A DNA stretch of 64,000 bases from an uncultured Bacteroidales bacterium (GTDB taxonomy: Bacteria; Bacteroidota; Bacteroidia; Bacteroidales; Bacteroidaceae): positions 1-64,000 of the forward strand of contig CADAGX010000006.1 of assembly GCA_902787575.1 (NCBI GenBank), written 5' to 3'. A program made the position numbers and the translations under genes. The notes below the pieces were generated by a model that saw nothing but the letters and a program-made list of their open reading frames with translations, made no database searches and had not been told where the DNA came from. Positions 17,246-24,565 of this stretch are shown here, in pieces (within the stretch, counting starts at the first letter, position 1; each line of letters opens with the position of its first letter).

Positions 17246-18949
17246 CTACTCCCTACTTTTCTGCAGCTCCAGCACCTGTGTGCAGTATTCCACCACGGCT
17301 GGGCGGTGGGTGACGCAGATGACGGTCTGGCGCTGCCCTTGCAACTGCAGGTTCTGCAGCAATTGGCGCTCGGTGGACGGGTCAAGGGCGCTGGTAGCCT
17401 CGTCGAGCAGTAGGATGCAGCCCTTGCGTAGGAGGGCGCGGGCAATGGCAATGCGCTGTGCCTGTCCCTCGCTGAGGCCGGCACCGAGTTCGCCGCAGGG
17501 GGCATCGAGGCCTTCGGGTCGCTCCATGACGAAGCCGGCACAGGCGGTGGTGAGCGCTTGGCGCATCTCCTGCTCGGTGGCGTCGGGATTGCCCAGCAGC
17601 AGGTTGTCGCGTATGGTGCCGCTGAAGAGGGTGTTGCCCTGCGGCACATAGACAAGGTTGCAGCGCGTGAGCGGACTTGCATCGGCCCCGCGGCCCTCGG
17701 CATCGTATAGCTGGACGCTGCCATGCTGCGGGCGGAGTAGGGCGAGGATGAGACGCACGAGGGTGGTCTTGCCGGCTCCCGTCTCGCCCAGTATGGCAGT
17801 GACGCTGCCGGGCGGGAAATCGTAGCTGAGGTTGCTGAGTATTTGGCGCTTGCTGCTATCGTAGGCAAACGAGACGTCACTCAGGCGGATGCCGGCTCCG
17901 TGTGGGAATACCACAGGCTCGCCCTCCTGTTCGAGGGGTACGGCCTGCAGTTCCATCAGTCGCTCGCTGGCCGTGAGGCTGCTGATGATGGCCGGGATGT
18001 AGTGTGTGAGCTCTCGGAAGGGACCCTGTATCTGGCCCACGAGCTGTATGAAGGCTATCATCATGCCGTAGGTGATGGTGCCCTCGTGGAGGCGGCTTAC
18101 GCCCCAAAGGAAAGTGACCAGATAGCCTGCTCCAAAGCCGGTGGTGAGCAGGGCAGAAGAGAAGCTGCTGAACCAGGTGCGCTGACGTATCTGCTGGCGC
18201 AGGGTGTCCTGCGTCTCAGAGAGGCGAGATACCATGGTGCCCTGTTGCTCGAGCGTCTTGAGTACGACGCGGTGTTGCACGCTCTCCTGCAGGATGCTCT
18301 GCACGCGACTGTCTGTGGTGCGGATGCGGCGAGTGAGCTGTCGCATGCGCGAGATGTAGAGTTTGCTCAGGGCGATGAAGACGGGTGCAATGAAGACCAA
18401 CAGCAGGGCCAGCATGGCGTCCATCGAATAGAGGAAGAAGAAGGCGCCCACCAGTCGCACCAGCACGCCCAGCAGCGAGGGCGCCGTCTCGGTGATGACG
18501 GAGGTGACATCGCTGACATCGCGCTCCAGGCGGTTGAGCACGTCACCGCTGTGGCGCTGCTCGAGGCCGTTCCACTCGCACTGCATGATGTGGCGGAAGA
18601 GCCGCAACTGCATCAGGTTCTGCGAACGCACACCCAGCAATGCGGCCACCCAGCGGCGTGCAAAGCCGAGGCCTATCTGGCTCACCATGATGCAAATGAG
18701 CAGCACGGCTGCCAGCCGCAGGGGCAGGGCTGTGTTGGCTCCCGTGGCGATGTCCACGGCCAGCTTGGTGGCGGCAATGAACGAGAAATCGAGCGCCACG
18801 CCAATCACTCCCATCAGCGCATTTACACACGACTGCAGCCGAAGGCCGCGCGAGGCGTGAAAGAGCCAAGAAAGCGGACCGGCTGCTCCTTTCTGAAGAG
18901 TGGAGTGAGCCGCCGACTGTTGCCAATATTCCGATTTACTATTTGCCAA
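17246..18949 (-). CDS. ABC exporter, fused membrane and ATPase domains (MsbA/multidrug type)
   Basis: The 567-residue half-transporter has a six-helix transmembrane domain (about residues 30-320) and a C-terminal ATPase domain with Walker A GETGAGKTT, signature LSEGQ (variant of LSGGQ), Walker B ILLLDEATSAL and the switch His in CVTHRP. It should act as a homodimer exporting lipids, peptides or drugs from the inner membrane. The start is uncertain: the first usable codon after an in-frame stop is TTG at 18949, no ATG exists until well inside the first helix, and the N-terminus is encoded by low-complexity DNA. It lies downstream of nadK on the same strand with a 19-base gap that contains the edge of a repeat. 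Confidence 0.85.
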   Translation of the reverse strand: MANSKSEYWQQSAAHSTLQKGAAGPLSWLFHASRGLRLQSCVNALMGVIGVALDFSFIAATKLAVDIATGANTALPLRLAAVLLICIMVSQIGLGFARRWVAALLGVRSQNLMQLRLFRHIMQCEWNGLEQRHSGDVLNRLERDVSDVTSVITETAPSLLGVLVRLVGAFFFLYSMDAMLALLLVFIAPVFIALSKLYISRMRQLTRRIRTTDSRVQSILQESVQHRVVLKTLEQQGTMVSRLSETQDTLRQQIRQRTWFSSFSSALLTTGFGAGYLVTFLWGVSRLHEGTITYGMMIAFIQLVGQIQGPFRELTHYIPAIISSLTASERLMELQAVPLEQEGEPVVFPHGAGIRLSDVSFAYDSSKRQILSNLSYDFPPGSVTAILGETGAGKTTLVRLILALLRPQHGSVQLYDAEGRGADASPLTRCNLVYVPQGNTLFSGTIRDNLLLGNPDATEQEMRQALTTACAGFVMERPEGLDAPCGELGAGLSEGQAQRIAIARALLRKGCILLLDEATSALDPSTERQLLQNLQLQGQRQTVICVTHRPAVVEYCTQVLELQKSRE

Positions 18950-18968
18950 CTTACCAAGTTTCTATTTA

Positions 18969-19892
18969 TTACTCTTTCCCATCGCGGGAGGGTTCGGGGA
19001 GGGGGCTTTTGTCTCTTGCATCGCTTCCCCACATGAGTTTGGTGCGGAGGGTGCCGAAGAAGGAACTCTCGGGACGTTTCAATACGAAGACGTGGAAGGG
19101 CGCACGGCGAATGAGCAGACGGACGCCCTCGCGACACGACTCGCTGCGGCCGTCGATGGCCACAAGGAAATTGTGACTGCGGCTCTCCACGGTGAGTGTC
19201 ACCTCCATGTCGTCGTCCAGCGTTACAGGCCGCACGTTTAGGCTGTGAGGAGCCACAGGCACCAAGCCCAGCGTGGCACTGCCCGGGTGCATGATGGGAC
19301 CGCCCACGCTCAAGGCGTAGCCCGTGCTGCCAGTGGGTGTGTTAAGTATGAGTCCGTCGGCCTGATACGTAGTCAGGTATTCACCATTGATGTCCACCCG
19401 AATGCTTATCATGCTGCTGTTGTCGCGCTTGAGCACAGCCACTTCGTTCAGCGCATACGGATGACCCGCCGGCTGTCCCTCGGAGTACTGCAGCTCAAGC
19501 ACGCTGCGAGCTTCGCTGCGGATGCGGCCCTCGCAAATCTGACGAATGGCAAGGTCGACATCGTCGGGCGTAAAGTCCGAGAGGAAGCCCAGGCGCCCCA
19601 TGTTGATGCCCAAGATGGGTATCTCCTTCTCGGCCACGCGGCGTGCCGCCTCCAGAAACGTGCCGTCGCCGCCCACGCTGAGCACATAGTCGGCCTCGAA
19701 GTCGTTGCCCTCTATGCAGGTGGCAGTGGGCACGCTGAGCCGCAGTTCCTCGGTTAGGAAGCGGTGGAAGGCCGTGTCGATGAGGACTTCGGCCTCGTGC
19801 TGACGTAGCGCGTCGAGCAGTTGCTGCATCGGAGCGGCCTTGCGCGGCTGATAGACATTGCCGAAGAGGGCGAATCTGATGGGTCTCTTCAT
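18969..19892 (-). CDS. nadK: NAD kinase
   Basis: Phosphorylates NAD to NADP in the cytoplasm. The 307-residue product has the family GGDGT motif at residues 74-78 (SVGGDGTFL), the NE/D motif in YALNEVAVL, and the conserved Gly-rich TPTGSTGYALSVGGPI block. The last residues (KSPLPEPSRDGKE) are not part of the usual fold: they are encoded by a copy of the C/G-rich palindromic repeat, so the gene appears to have gained a short tail by repeat insertion. The start ATG has its own promoter, divergent from the DJ-1 gene promoter. Confidence 0.95.
   Translation of the reverse strand: MKRPIRFALFGNVYQPRKAAPMQQLLDALRQHEAEVLIDTAFHRFLTEELRLSVPTATCIEGNDFEADYVLSVGGDGTFLEAARRVAEKEIPILGINMGRLGFLSDFTPDDVDLAIRQICEGRIRSEARSVLELQYSEGQPAGHPYALNEVAVLKRDNSSMISIRVDINGEYLTTYQADGLILNTPTGSTGYALSVGGPIMHPGSATLGLVPVAPHSLNVRPVTLDDDMEVTLTVESRSHNFLVAIDGRSESCREGVRLLIRRAPFHVFVLKRPESSFFGTLRTKLMWGSDARDKSPLPEPSRDGKE
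18972..19016 (-). repeat. C/G-rich palindromic dispersed repeat, copy 3 (3' end of nadK)
   Basis: Read on the minus strand this is AAAGCCCCCTCCCCGA followed by CCCTCCCGCG and a degenerate GGGAAAG arm. It aligns closely with the reverse complement of the copy at 9076-9113. The palindrome is partly eroded. It encodes the last residues of NadK. Confidence 0.65.
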
Positions 19893-19914
19893 ATTTTTAT
19901 GCCTGATTGAGTGG

Positions 19915-19941
19915 CAAAGTTAAGGTTTTTTTCTAACTTTG
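19915..19941. promoter_or_regulatory. Overlapping divergent promoters for nadK and the DJ-1 gene
   Basis: A plus-strand TAACTTTG lies at 19934-19941 and a minus-strand TAACTTTG at 19915-19922 (CAAAGTTA on the plus strand), separated by 11 bases. Neither has a clear -33 TTTG; GTTG is the nearest candidate for nadK. Competition between the two directions is possible. Confidence 0.6.
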
Positions 19942-19975
19942 CAACGGATATAAACTTAAATTCGCAGTTTTTCGT

Positions 19976-20533
19976 ATGATTTATGTATTTCTTGCTTCCG
20001 GATTCGAAGACGTGGAGATGATAGCTCCCGTGGATATCATGCGCAGGGCAGGACTCGAGGTGGAGACCGTGTCGGTGACAGGCGAAAAAATCGTGACGAG
20101 TGCACACGGTGTGGGCATTGTGGCCGACAGACTGATCTCTGAGGCAGACTTGGAACAGGCCGACCTGCTGGTGCTGCCCGGCGGAATGCCCGGTGCCACC
20201 AATCTCTACGCCTGCGAGTCGCTGCGGCAGGCCATCCGCCAGCATCATGCTGCAGGCCGTCCGCTGGCTGCCATCTGTGCCGCTCCGCTGGTGTACGGGC
20301 GCATGGGTTTGTTGGCCGGCCATCGGGCTACGTGCTATCCCGGTTTCGAAAGCGAACTGGAGGGCGCCGAATACACGGGTGCGATGGTGGAAATCGACGG
20401 ACAGTTCATTACGGCCAAAGGACCGGGCGCTGCAATGGAGTTCGGCTACGCGCTGGCATCGCTCTTCGTGAGTGAATCGGTGGTGCAGGGACTCCGCGAC
20501 GGCATGATGTACTCGCAGCTGCTGGGCCAATGA
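19976..20533 (+). CDS. DJ-1/PfpI family protein
   Basis: The 185-residue protein matches DJ-1-type glyoxalase/deglycase or chaperone proteins. It has the N-terminal [22 protein letters not shown] block with Glu14, the [12 protein letters not shown] strand, and the nucleophile elbow AAICAAP with Cys101. The predicted role is protection against reactive carbonyls or oxidative stress; activity on a particular substrate cannot be deduced. Its last four bases overlap the ispD start (ATGA), so translation of the two is probably coupled. Confidence 0.9.
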   Translation: MIYVFLASGFEDVEMIAPVDIMRRAGLEVETVSVTGEKIVTSAHGVGIVADRLISEADLEQADLLVLPGGMPGATNLYACESLRQAIRQHHAAGRPLAAICAAPLVYGRMGLLAGHRATCYPGFESELEGAEYTGAMVEIDGQFITAKGPGAAMEFGYALASLFVSESVVQGLRDGMMYSQLLGQ

Positions 20534-21210
20534 ACCGATACGTCATCATAGTGGCTGGAGGGCGCGGGCTGCGCATGGGCAGCGAAGTGCCCAAGCAGTT
20601 CCTGCCGGTGGGCGGAGTGCCAGTGCTGATGCGCACCATCGAGGCTTTCCGTCGGGCCATTGCGAATATTCGCGTAGTGCTGGTGCTGCCTGCCTCGCAG
20701 CAGGAATACTGGCAGCAGCTGTGTCGGCAATACTCGTTCGACGTGCCGCTGCAGATAGCCGACGGCGGCGAGACACGTTTCCATTCCGTCTCCAACGGTC
20801 TGGCACTCATCGACGACGATGCCGAGGGCGTGGTGGGCGTGCACGATGGCGTGCGGCCCTTTGTCTCAGCCGAAGTCATTCGCCGCTGCTATGCGCTGGC
20901 CGAAGAGCGAGGCGCCGTGGTGCCCGTGGTGCCTGTGGTGGAGACGCTGCGACAGCTGGATGCCGAGGGCTGTAGCCGCACCGTCGACCGCTCGGCCTAC
21001 CGACTTGTGCAGACGCCGCAGACGTTCCGCCTCAGCCTGCTCAAGCAAGCCTATCGGCAGGCGTACCGCCCCGAGTTCACAGACGACGCCTCGGTGGTGG
21101 AGGCACTGGGATGCGAGATAACACTGGCCGAGGGGAACCCCGAGAATGTGAAGATTACCACTCCGGCCGACCTCCGCTTTGCCGAAGGCCTGCTCTCAGC
21201 GCGGCAATAA
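20530..21210 (+). CDS. ispD: 2-C-methyl-D-erythritol 4-phosphate cytidylyltransferase
   Basis: Third enzyme of the MEP isoprenoid pathway, joining CTP and MEP to form CDP-ME. The 226-residue product has the CTP-binding loop [18 protein letters not shown], the [13 protein letters not shown] block, the HDGVRPFVS motif, and the C-terminal TDDASVVE and [12 protein letters not shown] blocks. It overlaps the DJ-1 gene by four bases and precedes recG by 27 bases, so all three may share a transcript. Confidence 0.95.
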   Translation: MNRYVIIVAGGRGLRMGSEVPKQFLPVGGVPVLMRTIEAFRRAIANIRVVLVLPASQQEYWQQLCRQYSFDVPLQIADGGETRFHSVSNGLALIDDDAEGVVGVHDGVRPFVSAEVIRRCYALAEERGAVVPVVPVVETLRQLDAEGCSRTVDRSAYRLVQTPQTFRLSLLKQAYRQAYRPEFTDDASVVEALGCEITLAEGNPENVKITTPADLRFAEGLLSARQ

Positions 21211-21237
21211 CACATCACAGAAACTGCCACACACGCG

Positions 21238-23334
21238 ATGCAAGACCTCCGACACACCGACATCACTTATCTGCCTGGCATCGGACCGACGCGGGCCAAG
21301 ATTCTGCGCGACGAAGCCGGCATCGCCACGTGGCACGACCTGCTCTATTATTTCCCCTACAAGCATATCGACCGCAGCCGCCTCTACTCGATTGCCGAAC
21401 TGACCACTGATATGCCATTCGTGCAGCTGAAGGGACGATTTCTCAGTTTCGAAGAGCAAGGCGTAGGGCGCAAGAAAAGACTGGTGGGCCACTTCACCGA
21501 CGGACATGGCGTGATGGATCTCGTGTGGTTCAACGGCATCAGGTACGTGACCTCGAGTGTGAAACTCAATACCGACTACATCATTTTCGGGCGGCCCTCG
21601 CTCTTCAGCGGACGCATCAATGTGATGCATCCCGAAGTGGAGTCGGTGGATAGCCTCTCGCTGGCCAAAATGCGGATGCAACCTTACTATACGGTGAGCG
21701 AGAAGATGAAGAAGCGAGGCTTCTCGTCCCGCACCATCGAGCGCTTCACCAGCACGCTCTTCTCGCTGCTGAAGGAGCGCATCCCCGAGACGCTGCCCGA
21801 CTACCTGCTGGAGCGCCTGCACCTGATGCCACTGGACGAAGCGTTGCGTGCCGCACATTATCCTTCTACTGCCGACGAACTCTCGCGCGCAACGATGCGT
21901 CTGAAGTTCGAAGAATTGTTTCTCATCCAACTATCTATAATAAGGTACGCGCGCGAACGCACCCAGCGGCTTCGCGGCCACGTGTTCCGAGTGGTGGGAC
22001 CGCTGTTCAATACTTTCTACGCCCGCCACCTGCCGTTCCCGCTTACCGAAGCACAGAAAAGGGTGCTGCGCGAGATGCGGATAGACATGGGCAGCGGCCG
22101 ACAGATGAACCGCCTTCTGCAAGGTGATGTGGGCAGCGGCAAGACGCTGGTGGCGCTGATGGCTATGCTCATAGCGCTGGATAACGGCTATCAGGCGTGC
22201 ATCATGGCGCCTACCGAGATTCTGGCCGAGCAGCACCTCGAGACGTTTCGCACGTTTCTGGCCGATATGCCACTGCGTGTGGAACTTCTCACCGGAACGG
22301 TCAAAGGCAAGCGTCGCCAGTCGGTGCTCGACGGACTGGCCACAGGCGAGGTGCAGATACTCATCGGCACGCATGCCGTCATCGAGGACGGCGTGCAGTT
22401 TCGCAACCTCGGACTGGTGGTAATCGACGAGCAGCACCGATTCGGAGTGGCACAGCGTGCCCGCCTTTGGGCCAAGAACGTGGAACCGCCGCATGTGCTG
22501 GTGATGACCGCCACGCCCATTCCTCGCACGTTGGCTATGACGCTTTATGGCGACCTCGACGTCTCGGTCATCGACGAGCTGCCACCCGGTCGTAAGCCGG
22601 TAAAGACCATTCATGCCTATGACAACCGGCCCGACGAGCTCTATCGCGGCGTGCGTCACGAGATAGATGCCGGCCGTCAAGCCTACTTTGTTTACCCGCT
22701 GGTGAAGGAAAGCGAGAAGATGGACCTCAAAAACGTGGAGGACGAATACCTGCGGCTGCAGCAAATCTTCCCCGACCTGCGAGTCAGCATGGTGCACGGA
22801 CAGATGAGGCCGGCCGAAAAAGACGCCGAGATGCAACGCTTCGTGAAGGGCGAAACGCAGATTCTCGTCTCCACTACGGTAATCGAGGTGGGTGTGAACG
22901 TGCCCAACGCCAGCGTAATGGTCATACAGAACGCCGAGCGATTCGGCCTCTCGCAGTTGCACCAGTTGCGCGGACGTGTGGGACGAGGTGCCGACCAGTC
23001 GTATTGCATTCTGGTGACGTCCTACGAGCTGAGCCGCGACACGCGCCGCCGCATCCAGATAATGACCGAGACTTCAGATGGCTTCGAGATTGCCGAGGAG
23101 GACCTGAAGTTGCGCGGTCCGGGCGACTTGGAGGGAACGCAGCAGAGCGGCGTGGCCTTCGACCTCCGGCTTGCCAACCTGGCACGCGACGGCCAACTTG
23201 TGCAGTTGGCGCGCGACACAGCCACCTTTGTGCTCGATGCCGACCCCACGCTCTCAGCGCCCGAGAATAAACTCCTCGTCGAGCAGCTGCAAGCCATGAA
23301 GGAGGGCCACGAGAACTGGAGCCTCATTTCGTAG
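21238..23334 (+). CDS. recG: ATP-dependent DNA helicase RecG
   Basis: Superfamily 2 helicase that remodels stalled forks and Holliday junctions. The 698-residue length is usual. The N-terminus has a helix-hairpin-helix-like LPGIGPTRAKIL followed by the OB-fold wedge domain (about 60-160). The motor has Walker A GDVGSGKT, the DEQHRFG box (DExH variant), MTATPIPRTLAM, and the C-terminal helicase block RGRVGRG. The family-specific LRGPGDLEGTQQSG near the C-terminus is present. No frameshift or missing motif was seen. Confidence 0.96.
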   Translation: MQDLRHTDITYLPGIGPTRAKILRDEAGIATWHDLLYYFPYKHIDRSRLYSIAELTTDMPFVQLKGRFLSFEEQGVGRKKRLVGHFTDGHGVMDLVWFNGIRYVTSSVKLNTDYIIFGRPSLFSGRINVMHPEVESVDSLSLAKMRMQPYYTVSEKMKKRGFSSRTIERFTSTLFSLLKERIPETLPDYLLERLHLMPLDEALRAAHYPSTADELSRATMRLKFEELFLIQLSIIRYARERTQRLRGHVFRVVGPLFNTFYARHLPFPLTEAQKRVLREMRIDMGSGRQMNRLLQGDVGSGKTLVALMAMLIALDNGYQACIMAPTEILAEQHLETFRTFLADMPLRVELLTGTVKGKRRQSVLDGLATGEVQILIGTHAVIEDGVQFRNLGLVVIDEQHRFGVAQRARLWAKNVEPPHVLVMTATPIPRTLAMTLYGDLDVSVIDELPPGRKPVKTIHAYDNRPDELYRGVRHEIDAGRQAYFVYPLVKESEKMDLKNVEDEYLRLQQIFPDLRVSMVHGQMRPAEKDAEMQRFVKGETQILVSTTVIEVGVNVPNASVMVIQNAERFGLSQLHQLRGRVGRGADQSYCILVTSYELSRDTRRRIQIMTETSDGFEIAEEDLKLRGPGDLEGTQQSGVAFDLRLANLARDGQLVQLARDTATFVLDADPTLSAPENKLLVEQLQAMKEGHENWSLIS

Positions 23335-23400
23335 CGCCCGAAGGCAAAACTTTTTTTGCTCCCTGCTTTACATTTTCTTTCTCTGTGCTGTATTAAGAGT

Positions 23401-23901
23401 ATGACGAAGAAAGAACTGGAAAATCTCTTTCGTACGCATTATCAGCCCATGTACCGCCTCGCGCTGTCGCTGCTGGCAGACGACGAGGAGAGCCGAGATG
23501 TGGTGAGCGACGTGTTTGTCCGCCTGATGGATGGCCCGTCGCTTCACGAGACGACGGCTCGCAGTTATTTGCTCACGGCCGTTCGGAACGCCTGCTGCAA
23601 CGCGATAGAGCACAAGCAGGTGCGGCAGCGTGCCGAGCGCTTGCTTTCGGCCGAGGCGTGTCTGACGGCTGGCAACGACGAGGACCGCTTGCGAGTGAAC
23701 GAACTGCTGCACTTCGCAGACACGGCTCTCACGCCCACTGCCTTAGAGATTTTCCGTCTTCGTTACCTGCACGGGCTCACGTGCCGCGAGGTGGCAGACG
23801 CCGTTGGCCTGAGCCGCCAGAGTGTCCACCATCATCTGACCGTTGCCCTGCAGGCAGTTCGCGCATACTTTAACCCAAAACACACGAGAAATGATGACTG
23901 A
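23401..23901 (+). CDS. ECF-type RNA polymerase sigma factor (cell-surface signalling)
   Basis: The 166-residue protein has region 2 (FRTHYQPMYRLALSLLADDEESRDVVSDVFVRL split over two helices) and region 4 (ALEIFRLRYLHGLTCREVADAVGLS, then a helix-turn-helix ending). The ATG at 23401 is chosen because the 15 extra codons upstream encode non-conserved residues. Its 3' end overlaps the anti-sigma gene start by 11 bases (or 8 with the second ATG), and a TonB-dependent receptor follows, the standard arrangement for a receptor-controlled sigma factor in Bacteroidetes. No clear TAnnTTTG box precedes it, which fits autoregulation from a non-housekeeping promoter. Confidence 0.92.
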   Translation: MTKKELENLFRTHYQPMYRLALSLLADDEESRDVVSDVFVRLMDGPSLHETTARSYLLTAVRNACCNAIEHKQVRQRAERLLSAEACLTAGNDEDRLRVNELLHFADTALTPTALEIFRLRYLHGLTCREVADAVGLSRQSVHHHLTVALQAVRAYFNPKHTRNDD

Positions 23902-24562
23902 GAAGGATTGCATCGAGATTTTGTCGGCCCTGGACGGCGATTCCTGCCAGCCCGACGAAGCATTGCAGCGTGCCGCTGCAGACCCAGCCTTCGGGCAGAT
24001 TATAGACGAAGCGTCGCAGTTGCGGCGTGCCCTGCAGGAACGTGAGACGACGCCCGACGCGGCACAGACGGAAGAGGCCTGGCAACGCTTTGCGGCGCTC
24101 CATGCCCGCGAATTGGAAGCCTTGCCCGACGGCGAACCCATGCGCCGTGTCTTCCGCCTGCCCGTGGCGCCACTGCGCAAGGTGGCGGCTGTGATGCTGG
24201 CCGCTGTGCTGCTGACGGGCGTCGCGTTTGCCGCCATCCGCATGGCACGTCAGATTTCCGAACCCACACGTGGCACAACAGAAACTACCGTGCAGCATCC
24301 TTCCGCCTCAACCCCGCAACAGTCTGCGCCAGATGCAGAGCCCGAACCTACGGTCTTCGACAACGTGACGCTCGAGTCCATCCTCAGCCAGATAGCGGCT
24401 CACTACGGCGCCCGCGTGGAGTGGCGCAGCAGTAGCGTCGGCCGATTGCGCTTCCATTTCGTGTGGCATCCCGAGGACGGCCTGCAGCGGACGGTGGAGA
24501 AACTCAATAGATTCGAGAGCCTGCACGTGACGCTCGAAGGAGAAACGCTGACGGTGGAGTAG
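23891..24562 (+). CDS. FecR-like anti-sigma factor
   Basis: The 223-residue product has a cytoplasmic N-terminal part (about 1-90), one membrane helix (about 95-115, VAAVMLAAVLLTGVAF), a Pro/Ser/Thr-rich periplasmic linker, and a C-terminal domain (about 155-223, starting FDNVTLESILSQIAAHYG) resembling the DUF4974/STN-like domain of Bacteroidetes FecR proteins. It should hold the cognate sigma factor until the receptor signals. Two adjacent ATG codons (23891 and 23894) could start it. Only three bases separate it from the receptor gene. Confidence 0.88.
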   Translation: MMTEKDCIEILSALDGDSCQPDEALQRAAADPAFGQIIDEASQLRRALQERETTPDAAQTEEAWQRFAALHARELEALPDGEPMRRVFRLPVAPLRKVAAVMLAAVLLTGVAFAAIRMARQISEPTRGTTETTVQHPSASTPQQSAPDAEPEPTVFDNVTLESILSQIAAHYGARVEWRSSSVGRLRFHFVWHPEDGLQRTVEKLNRFESLHVTLEGETLTVE

Positions 24563-24565
24563 GAG

